A DNA stretch of 64,000 nt from Antilocapra americana (GCA_007570785.1 ML664159.1:7782344-7846343), one strand, 5' to 3'. Positions 33,140 through 45,324 are shown, numbered from the stretch's first letter. Notes: generated by a model from the sequence alone, not told the origin. Program-made: numbers and translations.

Positions 33140-33335
33140 TTGTGTCCAATTCTTTGCGACCCTATGGACAGTAGCCTGACAGGCTCCTCTATCCATGGGA
33201 TTCTCTAGGCAAGAATGCTGGAATGGTTTGCCCTGCCTTTCTCCAGGGGATCTTTCCACCCCAGGGATCGAACCCGGGTCTCCTGCTGCTCCTGCTTTGT
33301 GGGTGTATTCTTTACTGCTGAGCCACAGAGAAAGT
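33140..33335 (-). mobile_element. Bov-tA SINE
   Basis: Minus-strand Bov-A body and tRNA head, including GGGATCGAACCCGGGTCTCC, which preserves a B-box-like sequence of the tRNA-derived promoter. Confidence 0.88.
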
Positions 33336-34140
33336 TCAATATCTGTTGTGTTAATGTCTCAATTTTTAGTGTCCTTTTACGCCATTCAAAAGGTTCATCT
33401 CCTTAAAGTATTTTTCATTTCTTTGCACAGATCCGTATTTTGGTATAGTTTCTTTCAGTCTGAAGGACTTCCGTTATATCATTACTTGCACTACAGATCT
33501 GCTGGTGATGATTTCTTTCAACGGTTTGATGTCTGAAACATGCATTATTTCTCATTCATGTTTGAAAAATAATTTGACTGTATATAGAATTCTAGGATGA
33601 TAGATTTTTTTCTTTCCACTTTATAAATACTGCTTCACTATATTTTAGATTGCCTTGCTTCAAATGAAAAACATACTATCATTCTTTGTTTCTCTAAATT
33701 GTGTGCTTTTAAGATTTTCTCATTTTCACTTCTTAAGGAATTTATATAATCCTTGTATAGTTTTCTCCATGTTTCTATTACTAGAAGTTTGTTGAAATTT
33801 TTGGAGGAGTGAGTTTATAGTTATATACAATTAAGAATATTTTGGCTATTATTTCTTCAAGTAATTTTTCTTTTCTACTTTTCTCTGTTCTCCTTTGGAG
33901 ACTCCAGTTGCATGGATACTGATAGCCTGAGCTGTCACACAACTTACTGATGCTCTATTCCTTTTTAAAATATTCCTTTCCCCCCCCTTAATTTGTATTT
34001 CAATTTGAATAGTATCTATTGCTGTGTCTTTAGATGAAATAACCTTTTCTTATGCTTTGTTTAATCTGGTGCTAATAACACTCCATGTGTTTTTCCTTTC
34101 AGATTATATAGTTTTCTTTACCAGAAGTTAGATTTGGGAG
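33336..34140 (-). mobile_element. Ancient L1 (ORF1 region), left part
   Basis: Degraded minus-strand sequence typical of the ORF1 region of old mammalian L1 or the related HAL1. It continues after the BovB insertion at 34986. No readable ORF is left. Confidence 0.6.
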
Positions 34141-34985
34141 GTGATGTTCAGTCGTTAAGTTATGTCTGATTCTTTGTGACCCCATGGACTGCAGATTGCC
34201 AGGCTATTCTGTCCTTCGCTATTTCCCAGAGATTGCTCAAACTCATGTTCACTGAATCAGTGATACCATCCAACCATCTCATCTTCTGTCACTCACTTCT
34301 CCTCCTGCCCTCAATCTTTCCCAGCATCATGGTCTTTTCCAAAGAGTCAGCTATTTGCATTAGGTAGCCAAAGTATTGGAGCTTCAGCATCAGTTCTTCC
34401 AATGATTCAGGACTGATTTCGTTTAGGATTGACTGGTTTGATTTCCATGCAGTCCAAGGGACACTCAAGAGTCTTCTCCAACACCCCAATTTGAAAGCAT
34501 CAGTTCTTTGGTGCTCAGCCTTCTTTGTGGTCCAACTCTCACATCCATACATGATTGCTGGAAAAAATCATAGTTTTGACTATATGGACATTTTTTGGCA
34601 AAGTAATGTCTCTGCTTTTTAGTACTCTGTCTAGGTTTGTCATGGCTTTTCTTCCAAGGAGCAAGAGTCTTTTAATTTCATGACTGCAGTCACCATTTGC
34701 AGTGATTTTGGAGCCCAAGATAATCTGTCACTATTTTCATTTTTTTCCCCATCTATTTGCCATGAAGTGATAGGACTAGATGTCATGATCTTAGTTTTTA
34801 TGAATGTTGGGTTTAAAGCCAGCTTTTTCACTCTCCTCTTTCATATCAAGAAGCTCTTTAGTTCCTCTTCGCTTTCTGCCATTAGAGTGATTTCATCTGC
34901 ATATCTAAGGTTGTTGATATTTCTCCCAGTGGTCTTGATTCCAGCTTGTAATTCATCCATCCTGGCATTTTACATGATGTACTCT
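34141..34985 (-). mobile_element. BovB LINE 3' portion (~845 bp)
   Basis: One of the longer BovB 3' segments here, on the minus strand. Residual coding of the BovB C-terminus is seen at 34289-34552 and 34640-34831, but frames are broken. It inserted into an ancient L1 and is 5'-truncated near 34985. Confidence 0.9.
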
Positions 34986-35589
34986 GAGTGCATCTTATTA
35001 GGAGTGTATGTCTCTAAGTAAAATGCTCAGTCTTCTTTCTGCCCTCTAGAGTGTATGTAACATAGCTTAAGTGGCTGTTTAATAATTGGCTGAATGTCTT
35101 GTCTGAAGATTCTATCATGTGTAATTTCTGGTTCTGTTTCTATCAATTTATTTTTCTCCTTGTTCTGGGCTGTATTTTCTAACTTCTTTTCATGTCTGGT
35201 AATTTTTTGATTGGATACCTTTTGGACATCAACCAAAATTGAAAATTTCCTTTTTAGGTGCTGGGTATTTTTGTATTTTTCTGAATATTCTTGGGTGTTG
35301 ACCAGGACTTCATTAAATGTATTGATCCTTTTGTGTCTTTATAGACTTGTTAGGTGGGACCAGGACCAGATCTTTTCAGATTAGTTAGGTGTTTAGTCTA
35401 GATTTATCCCCATTAATGAGCACTTTGACTAGTTTACTTGACATCTTGTAAATTATAAGAATTTTTGTCACTCAAGCTGATGACAGTATAAATTATTTCC
35501 AGCCCTGTGTAAACTCTGAGGATTATTTCTCCTAATCCTGGCCTGGAGTTGTTTCCTCACCTTCATGATTAAATCAGTACTAAGACTCC
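34986..35589 (-). mobile_element. Ancient L1/HAL1, middle part
   Basis: Sequence such as GTTCTGTTTCTATCAATT and GGTGCTGGGTATTTTTG, characteristic of the 5' UTR/ORF1 region of old L1 or HAL1 on the minus strand. Confidence 0.6.
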
Positions 35590-35593
35590 TTTG

Positions 35594-35634
35594 ACATTCT
35601 GCCTTCTTTACGGTCCAGCTCTAACAACCATATT
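35594..35634 (-). mobile_element. Inverted 5' segment of BovB (twin priming)
   Basis: About 40 bases match BovB on the minus strand (CCTTCTTTACGGTCCAG). In intact BovB this segment lies a short way upstream of the segment at 35635, so the order and inversion fit twin priming. Confidence 0.7.
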
Positions 35635-35868
35635 TTGGTCATTTGATGCAAAGAGCCAAATCATTGGAAAAGTCCCTGATGCTGGAAAAGACTGAGGGCA
35701 GAAGGAGAAGAGGACATCAGAGGATGAGATGGCTGGATGTCATCACCGAAGCAATGGACATGAGCTTGAGCAAACTTTGGGAGATAGTGGACAGGGAGGC
35801 CTGGCATGCTGTAGTTCATGGGGTCGCAAAGAGTTGGACACGACTGGGTGACTGAACAACAACAACAA
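35635..35868 (+). mobile_element. BovB LINE 3' end
   Basis: Plus-strand BovB 3' terminus with a residual 70-codon frame (35643-35855) and an (AAC)n tail (35859-35868). Confidence 0.9.
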
Positions 35869-35869
35869 G

Positions 35870-36240
35870 ATTGCTTTGGGGGCAGTGTAGATCTTTGGAG
35901 TTTACTGTTCATGTAGCTCCATTCCTTCAGTCCTCAGTTCTCCAAAACCATTGTTCCCCCTGGCCTCCAGCTCTGTCTCCTCATTTAAGTGAGACAATTT
36001 CACTTTATCAGTTTCCCTTCCAGGTGCTTTAGCAAACTTTTTCAAGCAGGTAAGCTAGGGTAAAATTAGAGATCATCTTCTTTTTTTTGTTCCCTCAAGA
36101 ATCACACTTCTGCACTATTTAATGTCCAATGGCTAAGAACTATTCTCTTTAGCACAGATTTTTAGTTGTTTCAGTCATTAAGGTACATGTGGTTCCTCTT
36201 AATCCCTATTGTCCAGAGAAGAAGTATATGTCATGGATTT
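35870..36240 (-). mobile_element. Ancient L1/HAL1, 5' part
   Basis: Probable continuation of the same old element beyond the BovB insertion. Divergence is high, so the boundary is uncertain. Confidence 0.4.
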
Positions 36241-36247
36241 TCAAAAT

Positions 36248-36295
36248 ATAGCACAACTTAGCTCATCAGCCATAGCACAACTTAGCTCATCAGCC
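36248..36295. repeat. Exact 24-bp tandem duplication
   Basis: A 24-base unit starting ATAGCACAACTTAGC occurs twice with no mismatch (36248-36271, 36272-36295), which suggests a recent slippage or local duplication. Confidence 0.9.
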
Positions 36296-36931
36296 AGGGT
36301 CGTCTGACAGATGAAATCCTATTTTAATTTGGCTCTGTTGGCAAAAGTATTGTCTCTTCTCCAGGTTGTGACCTTACATATTTTTATCTTTACTTCTTAG
36401 AAAAAGATAAGACACACAAAATGTGTGACATCCCTACAATGTGCAGTAGATGACACAAATAGGTTTTCAGCCTCAGAGTGTATGAGATTTATAACTTATT
36501 TCACCCTTTGGTTATAATCCCATTCTACATTATTGGTGGCACATGGTGGTAAAGGTAAGTGTTCACTTTAAATTGAAAAACTAACCATATCTACTTTGAA
36601 AGTGCAATGGAATTGACCTCATTGATAGTTTCAGCTCAACAAGTTCAAAGGCCACCTGACAAAGAAAAGTTCCCTCTTGACTTGAGAAATCTCTTTCTCA
36701 GCCTGGGATTTTCTGTTTAAGAACTGAGTTTATCTCAAAAGCTTTAGCTCCAGAAAGAAAAAACAAACAAAAATCAATCTTGTCTTTGGTTAAACTATAT
36801 GCATAAATTTCCCTATTCATTTTCCTCTGCTTGCTGCTTTCTTTTGTTATAATACAATAATCCTTTGTAATTATCTCTTCTGAATAGTCAGGTGACTTTG
36901 ATCATTACTGTTATAATTTGTCACCATGTGA
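36296..36931. other. Unassigned sequence
   Basis: No gene or clear repeat recognised. Confidence 0.45.
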
Positions 36932-37026
36932 AAGGCTTTTTTAAACTTTTTATTTTATATTGGAATATAGCTGATTAACAATGTTGGGATAATTTCAGGT
37001 GAACAGCTAAGGGACCCAACCACACA
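36932..37026 (-). mobile_element. L1 3' end, left part (split by BovB)
   Basis: Contains ATTGGAATATAGCTGATTAAC, typical of an L1 3' terminus on the minus strand. It continues at 37492. Confidence 0.75.
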
Positions 37027-37491
37027 AATCAGTCCAGTTCATTTGCTCAGTTGTGTCTGACTCTTTGTTGCCCCATGGACTGCAGCATGCCTGACTTTCC
37101 CTGTCCATTACCAACTCCTGGAGCTTGTTCAAACTCATGTCCATTGAGTCAGTGATACCATCCAATCATCTCATCCTGTCATCCCCTCCTATACCTGTCT
37201 TCAATGTTTCCCAGCATCAGGGTCTTTTCCAGTGAGTCAGTTCTTTGCATCATGTGGCCAAAGTATTGGAGTTTCAGCTTCAGCATCAGTCCTTTCAGTG
37301 AATATTCAGGACTGATTTCCTTTAGGAATGACTGGTTTGATCTCCTTGCAGTCCAATGGACTCTCAAGAGTCTTCTCCAACACCACAGTGTTGGAGAAGC
37401 ATCAATTCTTTGGCACTCAGCTTTCTTTACAGTCCAACTCTTAACATCCATACTACTTGGAAAAACCATAGCATTAACTAGGTGGACCTTT
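37027..37491 (-). mobile_element. BovB LINE 3' portion inserted in L1
   Basis: Minus-strand BovB 3' ~465 bases, with residual coding at 37179-37529 read on minus. It is flanked by the two halves of an L1 3' UTR. Confidence 0.9.
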
Positions 37492-37650
37492 CCATTCTCC
37501 CCCAACTCCCCTCTTATCCAGGCTGCCAAATACCACTGAGCAGAGTTCCCTGTGTTATATAGTAGGTCCTTTTACGTTATCCATTTTAAATATAAGAGTA
37601 TATACATGTCAATCCCAAATTCCCTAACTATCCCTCCCCTGCCCCTATCT
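37492..37650 (-). mobile_element. L1 3' UTR, right part
   Basis: CAGGCTGCCAAATACCACTG and GTTATATAGTAGGTCC blocks are typical L1 3' UTR sequence on the minus strand and continue the piece ending at 37026. Confidence 0.75.
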
Positions 37651-38009
37651 TTCAGGCCTTTTAATTTAAAGCTCTTTGAAGTGTGTGGGGAGAGTTGAGG
37701 TTGGACACAAAAGAAACTGCCATGAAGCTTCAGAAAGTAAAACACGGAAAAATGACTCTGAGCATAAATTTCAGTAGCATTTATTTATCCCTGTGCCTCT
37801 CTGTGGCTAACTAATCAGAAGCATTAAAAACCAACAACTAACAAAAACCTGAGCTCTCTGCTCTGGGCATGTGCTATGGTTGTGATGGCTGCTAACTGTT
37901 TGCATGTTGGTGAAATATTTTGGTTGGTGGAAATCAATGTAATGGAAGATTTAAGACTGTGCTGTGAATTTGTGTTTTCTGCTGAGGTCCTACAGAAATG
38001 TGTTCTTCT
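37651..38009. other. Unassigned sequence
   Basis: No gene or repeat recognised between the L1 tail and the Bov-A2 target site. Confidence 0.45.
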
Positions 38010-38021
38010 AGACTCTTTCCA

Positions 38022-38297
38022 TGGAGAAGGCAGTGGCACCCCACTCCAGTACTCTTGCCTGGAGAATCCCATGGACGGAGGAGCCTGGTGGGCTGCAGTC
38101 CATGGGGTCGCTAAGGGTCGGACATGACTGAGCGACTTCACTTTCACTTTTCACTTTCATGCATTGGAGAAGGAAATGGCAACCCACTCCAGTGTTCTTG
38201 CCTGGAGAATCCCAGGGACGGGGGAGCATGGTAGGCTGCTGTCTATGGGGTCGTACAGAGTCGGACACAACTGAAGCGACTTAGCAGCAGCAGCAGC
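38022..38297 (+). mobile_element. Bov-A2 SINE (dimer) with TSD
   Basis: Two Bov-A monomers joined by a CACTTTCACTTTTCACTTTC linker, with a (CAG)n tail. An exact 12-base TSD, AGACTCTTTCCA, lies at 38010-38021 and 38298-38309. Low divergence between monomers and the clean TSD suggest a young copy. Confidence 0.96.
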
Positions 38298-38309
38298 AGA
38301 CTCTTTCCA

Positions 38310-39560
38310 GGGTTTACAGAAGGTGGAGTGATGGATTGTGGTACTTGTTAGTTACATTTTCCTTTTTGTTTGTTTGTTTCCTTTTTATTCTTACTCCCTA
38401 CTGAGCACTTCTGTGTATCAGTTTCTTCTATCCATTGTCCCTGTCTTTGCTGTACACAGTAGGCTGGTAGGTACCTGATAAATATTGGTAAATAGTGGTT
38501 AAATGAAATAACTGAATATACTTTACTCACTAGATTGTTTAATCTGGTTGATTTTGATGTGAAATATGTATTTCTAAAATTCATTCCTTTATACTTTTGT
38601 GTATCTATGAATATATTTCAGGACAAGATTGTTTTTAATGTATGTAAAAATTTTTACTTTTTTTCCAGGCACAGGTTTTTTTATGACTGTACTAAATTTA
38701 GTGACTCTTTTACCCTAAATATTAAGGAATAAGTTTAAATAACCTGTAGTGGACTACTACTTTTGTTAGTAGTCCAAATTTTTTATTGTCCAAATTTCAG
38801 TATTGTCCTGTATCTTTGCTTCATGATATCTGATAGTAATTACATGAAAAGATTATCTCAAGATATAGTTTCATAGAAGAAAACTCTTTAGGTTGTCTTT
38901 CTTTGACATCCATAATTGCTGCCGTCCTATGGTGACCCCTTTTCCTGAAAATAAAAGTGAAAAGTTGTCTGTGCTATTGTCAATCTACTGGGAATGTATT
39001 AGAAACCCCCCTTAAAAATCAGTAATAGATTTTTGCCAAGCTAGAAAAGTTTTATACACTTCAAAGAATTCAGGCTCAGGCAACAGTGGGAGTAATATTT
39101 GGATCTATAATAGCATCTCATGGGGCTGTTTTTCTGAATCATCCTTGTGTCTGCACAGATATTAAATCCATATTGGTAAGAATCAGATTAGGGACTGGCA
39201 GCACCTGGACTTATACTGGTGATTAATAAGGTGAAAAATATAGCTTTCCCCATCACTTTAATAGAAACCATTTCTGCTGGTTTTGAGCAGAAAGTCTAGA
39301 GTTTGGGGAATTTATCCAATTTGGGGAATAACACATTTGCAGCAGGTTGCTGTGATTGCTTATCTGGCTGAGGAAGGTAATGCCATTGAAATAAGCTTTA
39401 AATACCTTGCAGAATGAATAAATCCATAACCTATGCAGGTATTTCTAGCATGGGGTGAGTTGTCAGAAACAGAAAAATGAAGTGGATAGAAGGCTACAAT
39501 AGGACTATGTTCCAAAGAGCAGATACTGTAGATAGCTACATATGAGAACAAGTGGAATCC
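38310..39560. other. Unassigned AT-rich sequence
   Basis: No gene or interspersed repeat recognised; a short (TTTG)n run is at 38366-38381. Confidence 0.45.
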
Positions 39561-39563
39561 CAA

Positions 39564-39567
<4 letters not shown>

Positions 39568-39595
<28 letters not shown>

Positions 39596-39640
39596 CTCTC
39601 TCTCTATATATATAGATAGATAGATACACACACACACATC
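39568..39640. repeat. Composite microsatellite (CA)n-(TC)n-(TA)n-(GATA)n-(CA)n
   Basis: A run of about 14 CA units is followed by TC, TA and GATA units and a second CA run. Such composite tracts are usually length-polymorphic. Confidence 0.95.
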
Positions 39641-39683
39641 CTTTTCTGGTAAGGAAGAGCACAGAACCTTTTTTTTTTTTTTG

Positions 39684-41754
39684 GTCAGTGAAAAGTTTGC
39701 TAAAGAAAGAGGCTTACAGGCAGAGACCTAAGGAATGAGTCTGAATTATCCAAGAAACCTTGGAAAGGACTAGGTATAGGATGGCAAGTGAAGAAAAACT
39801 AACCACAGCAAAGATTAGTGTTCAGGGAGAAGTGACATGGTGAGATGAGTAAACTGAATTCTGGGATGGAACATCAGACTACCATTTTTATAGCCTAAAA
39901 GCTTCATTATTGGCAATTTTGTGCAGCTCCACACAACAGGTTAGTGATTGTGTAGCAGAAATAATGAGGGCAAGTGGCAAGAGTTGAGACCGAAGAAGTT
40001 AGAAGGCACTGAAAACACAGCCTGGAAGCCACATGGGATGAATGAATTTCACAGCTGTTCTTCTGGATGACTCAACATGTCAAGCATGAATACTCTCTAT
40101 TAATACAGAAAAGTAACATTTAAGGTATTGTTAAAAGGAATGTTATATTTTTCCACCTTATTAACAACTTACTCATCTTTTCCTTATTTCACCATGCCCA
40201 CTCTGCATGAAGAAATTTGCCACATGAGAAGATTGTGACAACATTTTATCTCTGCTTCTCCATGGAATGTGATTCCAGATAATAGTATGTATGTGCTTCT
40301 GTGTGTGTTAGGATAGAGCAGTGTGGCATGATGATTCTTTATTTTCATGTTTTATATACCTTCACAGTGAAGTGGAGATGTTACTTCTCTTGCTCTGTAG
40401 TCTATCTAGAGTTTTTTCCCAGATCATGGGTCACCAGGCTACGGCTAGCCTTGCCACTTACTTTGTGACACATCATTTTATTGATTTAACTCAGTAATAC
40501 TGTTTTACCCATACATGCAGAATATGTATGTGTATATATATGTATATGTCTTATTACAGAAATGTATGAATAAATGCTGTGCTATTGGGTAAAAATGACT
40601 TTCTTCTTCCTGTTCTCATTTCCTTTGGCTCATAATAATTTCCAGAGTACAGGCAATATTTAAAAGATGAGAAAAACTGATCCTTAGTAAACAAAGGGAT
40701 CTCCACAGAGCTCAGAGAAAATCATCACCACAATTAAATGAGAATCTGAGGGGACTGAAATCCAAGACTGTAGGATATCAAGGAGAGAGTTGAAAGGATA
40801 TTGGCAGCCAACCTTTCAATGATATTTTAATAAATGCTGTTAACTCTGTGCATTTAAAGTCAGCTGGAGACGCTCCCCTTGAGTTTTGTTTATCAGCTTT
40901 TCTGGACCTGAATGAGAAATATCTTTGTCCTCCTTATATTACTATCATAAATGTTGATTTTGGAGGCAATTTTCTGAGTACATCAAACTAAATAGAGAGG
41001 CATTTAAAATGTATTGTTCTTTGAAAATTTTGTCTGGTTATGCATCATTTCAGCATGTAGCAGGATCCTGTGACACATGTCAACCCTATATGACAAGCAG
41101 CATGAAAAATAAATTTGAAATCTGGAAAAAATAAATGCAGGAATCAGTGACTTCTGGTGGCTGCAATGAACTGTGTACTCCACGCTTGACAATTTCATGT
41201 TTTATGCAGAAGAAAGACACTTGGAGATGGCATTGGGAAGTCTATACTAAAGCTACTTGCAATCAACAAAACAGAAGAAGTATAAGCATGTGAGAAAACG
41301 TGATCAGATATTATTTCCCAGGGATTTTGGGAGCTGTATATATATCAATATCCCCAAAAGGGAAGGATTCCAATTTTTCCTTAGGAATTTTATAGGTTTA
41401 TGTAGCTCTTGAATTATTTGTTTCTGGTAAACTCACTGTAAGAAAATATCAAGAAAGAAAAATTACAGACCAAGCTGTTTCTTGATAAGAGTGGAAATAG
41501 GAAAACTTTAAATTTTATTTACTCTAAGCCCTTGATCTGTCCTTCAGCTATGATACTATTCCTGGCACTTATTCTCACCTACAGATGACATTGGATTCTT
41601 CCTGAAGCACTGACTGAAAATAAAGACATCCACTCCTTGATAGGAACATGGGATATTGTTCACTTAAGGGTGCCTACTTAAGTGGATTCCTGAAAATAGG
41701 GGTGTTTTCATAACTCTACAGAGCAAAGAAGAGTGGAATGGAGTAGAGTTCAGA
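39684..41754. other. Unassigned sequence, no repeats recognised
   Basis: About 2 kb with no coding evidence and no young repeat. It begins after a T-run (39667-39682). Short alternating TA/TG patches occur near 40525-40550. Confidence 0.45.
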
Positions 41755-41965
41755 TTAAACTGGATTTCATTTCCAGTTCTACCACTATAAAATTGCACAT
41801 CAATGGTAAAATATGTTTATTCTCTTTGAGACACAGCTTCTTCATTTGTAAATATTGGATGACTTTCCTTGTTTAATATAAGGCTTAAATAAGATCACTT
41901 GTAAAAAGAACTTCTAGTATGGTGCCCAACATATAGTCAGCATTCAAAATGTGACTTCCTTTCCA
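41755..41965 (+). mobile_element. MIR SINE
   Basis: Order of blocks (CTTCTTCATTTGTAAATATTGG, then a TAAATAAGATCACTTGTAAA block and a GTGCCCAACATATAGTCAGC end) matches MIR on plus. Divergence is high. Confidence 0.7.
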
Positions 41966-42393
41966 TTCTTTGATTTTGAGTGAGATATATGTGGCAGTAT
42001 TAATCACTGGACAAGACAAAATTATGCCCAGTATCTATTAAAATTAGACAGTGTGGTCCAGTGGTTTCTAATAGCAGCATTATTTCAGCAGTACCTGGAA
42101 AGTAGCAGACCCTCAGTAAGTGCTTGTATACTGAATGGTGTGTAGGTGAGCATGTGCTAATGGTAATGCCATGGTAAAGCTATAGACACATGATTACTGA
42201 TGTGAGCTCATCCCCTCAGAATCATGTATACTGAAGTGAGAAATGCTATTCCTTTGCACAAAGAACGTACAAATACACTAGCACTCTATTAAGATGAGAA
42301 GAAATTGGACACTTAATTTGTCTGTGACCAATTCACTTTTTTATTTTATCAAGAAAAATAGATGAAATTAATGATACATTATAATGAACATCT
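41966..42393. other. Unassigned sequence
   Basis: No gene is supported. 42040-42130 may be a further weak MIR-like piece. Confidence 0.35.
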
Positions 42394-42725
42394 GTTGCCG
42401 TTGTTCTGTTTGTAAGTTGTGTCTGACTCTTTGTGACTGCACAAAGAGCACTCCAAGCTACTCTGTCCTCTGCTATCTGCTGAAGTTTGATCAAATCCAT
42501 GTCCATTGAGGAGGTGATGCTTTCTACCCATCTCATTCTCTGCCACCCCGTTTTCCTTTTGCCATCAATCTTTCCCAGCATCAGGGTCTTTTCCAATGAG
42601 GCAGTTCTTAGCATCAGGTAACCAAAGTATTGGAGCTGTAGCTTCAGTATCAGTCCTTCCAATAAATATCCAGAGCTGATTTTCTTTAGGATTGACTGCT
42701 TTGATCTCCTGAGCATCCTCGAGTC
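42394..42725 (-). mobile_element. BovB LINE 3' end
   Basis: About 330 bases of minus-strand BovB with a residual C-terminal frame at 42333-42716, ending near GATCTCCTGAGCATC. It is 5'-truncated. Confidence 0.88.
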
Positions 42726-43784
42726 TGTTAAGATAGAATACTGTTAAAATGAGGATAAAAACATATGCAGCATACAGCTCTTGAGAATAGGATAGTTTAG
42801 AGTTAAGAAAAGGATGATGAAAAACTGACTTTAAGATATGATTTAAGACTCCTTTCTGTCACATACTGACTGGAATGATTGATGATGCTACCACCATTGT
42901 CAATGCAAGTTTGGGAAGACTTGAATCACTTTCAATGCGTATGTTCAGATTCAGATCATCTGCAAATGCACTGTGTTACTGTTTCTTAATTTTACATATT
43001 AAAAATTCAGTTCTAGAAATATAAATTATTTGTACCAGCATTGAATTGCAATCTACATTCTGTTAACAGAGGCATGATAAATCTTTGTTACATGGTTATA
43101 TTGATGGTCTGAAATTCTTAAACTACAAGGGAAAGTACATACCAGCCATTTTCAGCATGTCTTAAAAAAGATTAGCTTTCTAAAAATCAATATATGATAC
43201 TTTTTCAAAATAGTTGTTCTTTCAAAGAAAAAAACCAAGCTAGTGACTTGTAATGATGTAACTTTGTTCCCATTATTGTCAATGATAATGGGTTAACTTG
43301 AACATGTTCTCTGACAATTTCCATCTTGCTCTCACATGCATTTCAGCCTATATGAATCCTCCGGGAGGGAGATGTGGTCATTATTTTAATCTTCATCCCA
43401 CTTTCCCAGTGTGATCTGTCTGGGAGACCAGGAAAAGTGTGGGAAGATAAATGTGGAAGCAAATACAAGCCAGCATTTCTATTTCCTGTGTAAGCAGAAA
43501 GGGCTACAAACATCTGACTTATATACAATCCCCAAGAAGCTGAGAATAGTCTTGGAAGGGAGTGACTGTAATGCATTTGGTTTTTGTACCTATAGCCTGA
43601 CAAAGTTAGTATGATGTTAAATTGTTTGTGGAATAAATGAATGAAAGTCACTTAGAACTAACCTGACATAAACAATTTGGAATCAGCTTTTTTGTGCTGG
43701 CTTTGGCTTCTTGGACCCTTGCAAATCAACACCGCCATCAGTCTTTGCTGGAGCCTGCCTTCTCTTCATTTTCTTTTTTTAAAA
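42726..43784. other. Unassigned sequence
   Basis: No gene or repeat recognised. The open frames at 43343-43651 and 43411-43614 overlap on opposite strands and have no domain features. Confidence 0.45.
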
Positions 43785-44705
43785 GTGGAGTATAGTTGAT
43801 TTACAATATTATGTTAGTTTCAGGCACACAGTGTAGTGATTCAGTATTTTTTTAATTGAGGTATAGTTGATTTACGGTATTGTGTTAGTTTCAGGTGTAC
43901 AACAAATTGGCCTAGTTACATACATATTTACATCTATTCTTTTTTAGATTCTTTTCCCTTATAGATTTTTACAAAATACTGAGTATAGTTCTCTGTGCTA
44001 TACAGTAGGTCTTTGTTAGTTATCTATTTTATATATAGTAGTGTGCATATATTAATTTAAAACTTCTAATTTATCCTCTCCCCTCTTTCCCTTTTGGTAA
44101 GCACACATTTGTTCTTTATGTACGTGGGTGTGTTTTTGTTGTGTAAATAAGTTCATCTGTATCATTTTTTTTTATTCCACATATAAGTGGTAGCATACAT
44201 TTTTCTTGCCCTGATTTACTTAACTGACTATGAGAATCTCTGGGTCCATTCATGGAGCTGCAGATGGCATTATTTCATTTATTTTTATGGCTGAGTAACA
44301 TTCCATTGTTTATATGTACCACATCTTTATCCATTCCTCTGCTGATGGACATTTAGTTTGCTTCCATTTCTTGGTTATTGTCAATAGTGCTACAGTGAAC
44401 ATTGGAGTGCATGTAACTTTTCAAATTATGGTTTTCTTTAGATATATGCCAGGAGAGGGATCACAAGATAATAAGGTAACTCTGTTTTTAGTTTCTCAAG
44501 GAACCTCCATACTGCTTTCCATAGTGGCTGCACTAATTTGCATTCCTACCAACAGTGTAGGAAGGTTCCCTTTTCTCTACACCTTCTCAAGCATTTATTA
44601 TTCATAAATGTTTTGGCTTTGGCCATTCTGACCATTGTGAGTTGATATGTCTTTGTAGTTTTCATTTGCATTTTTCTAATAATTAGTGATGTTGAGGGCT
44701 TTTAT
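43785..44705 (-). mobile_element. L1 3' portion (older subfamily)
   Basis: Minus-strand 3' UTR followed by the ORF2 C-terminal tail. The L1 3' terminal sequence occurs twice in a row (about 43788-43840 and 43850-43905), suggesting a second truncated tail or a duplication. The frame at 44314-44607 is antisense. Confidence 0.8.
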
Positions 44706-45175
44706 ATGCCATTAAACGTTATTACAAACTAATGGCTATAATTTCCTTTGCTATACAATATATCTTCGTTGCTTATCTATTTTGTACATAATAGTTTATA
44801 TCCCTTAATCTCATACCCTCTATACCTTGACAATTATAAATAGTATTGCTATGTGTACTGGGGCAAGTGTGTCTTCTTAAATTAACATTTTCTTTCTTTT
44901 CTGACTGTATTTCTAGGAGCGGAATTTCTGGATCATATGGTGATTCTACTTTTAATTTTATGAGGAAGCTCCATGCTGTTTTCCCTAGTGACTGCACTAA
45001 TTTATATTCCCACCAACAGTGTGCAAGGATTCCCTTTTCTTTATATCCTTTCCAACATTTATTTATAGAAGTTTTGAGGATAGTCATTCTTATAAGTGTG
45101 AGTTGATGTCTTATTTTTGTTTTGATTTGCATTTCTATAATAATTAGTGATGTTAAGCATCTTTTCACATGCCTG
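44706..45175 (-). mobile_element. Second L1 fragment in tandem
   Basis: Repeats the ORF2 C-terminal region already seen in the preceding L1, so it is a separate copy. Minus-strand coding of the cysteine-motif region is visible at 44773-45168 (CWKGYKEKGI..HCWWEYKLV-like). Confidence 0.8.
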
Positions 45176-45324
45176 TCCTATTCATTTTCTGAAATCTAGG
45201 ATCATACAAAAATTAGAGCAGGACATCTACACACCTTTGACTATTAAGGACAAATAAGTTCCAGGATTTCTATCTAATCTAAAGAATTATATCTAAGAAA
45301 ATCAGAGCTTGATTTTTAATTCAT

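Noticed and set aside
38022..38297. CRISPR-like direct repeats
   Set aside because: Two similar units with a linker are the known dimer structure of Bov-A2, with a TSD and CAG tail. The host is a mammal.
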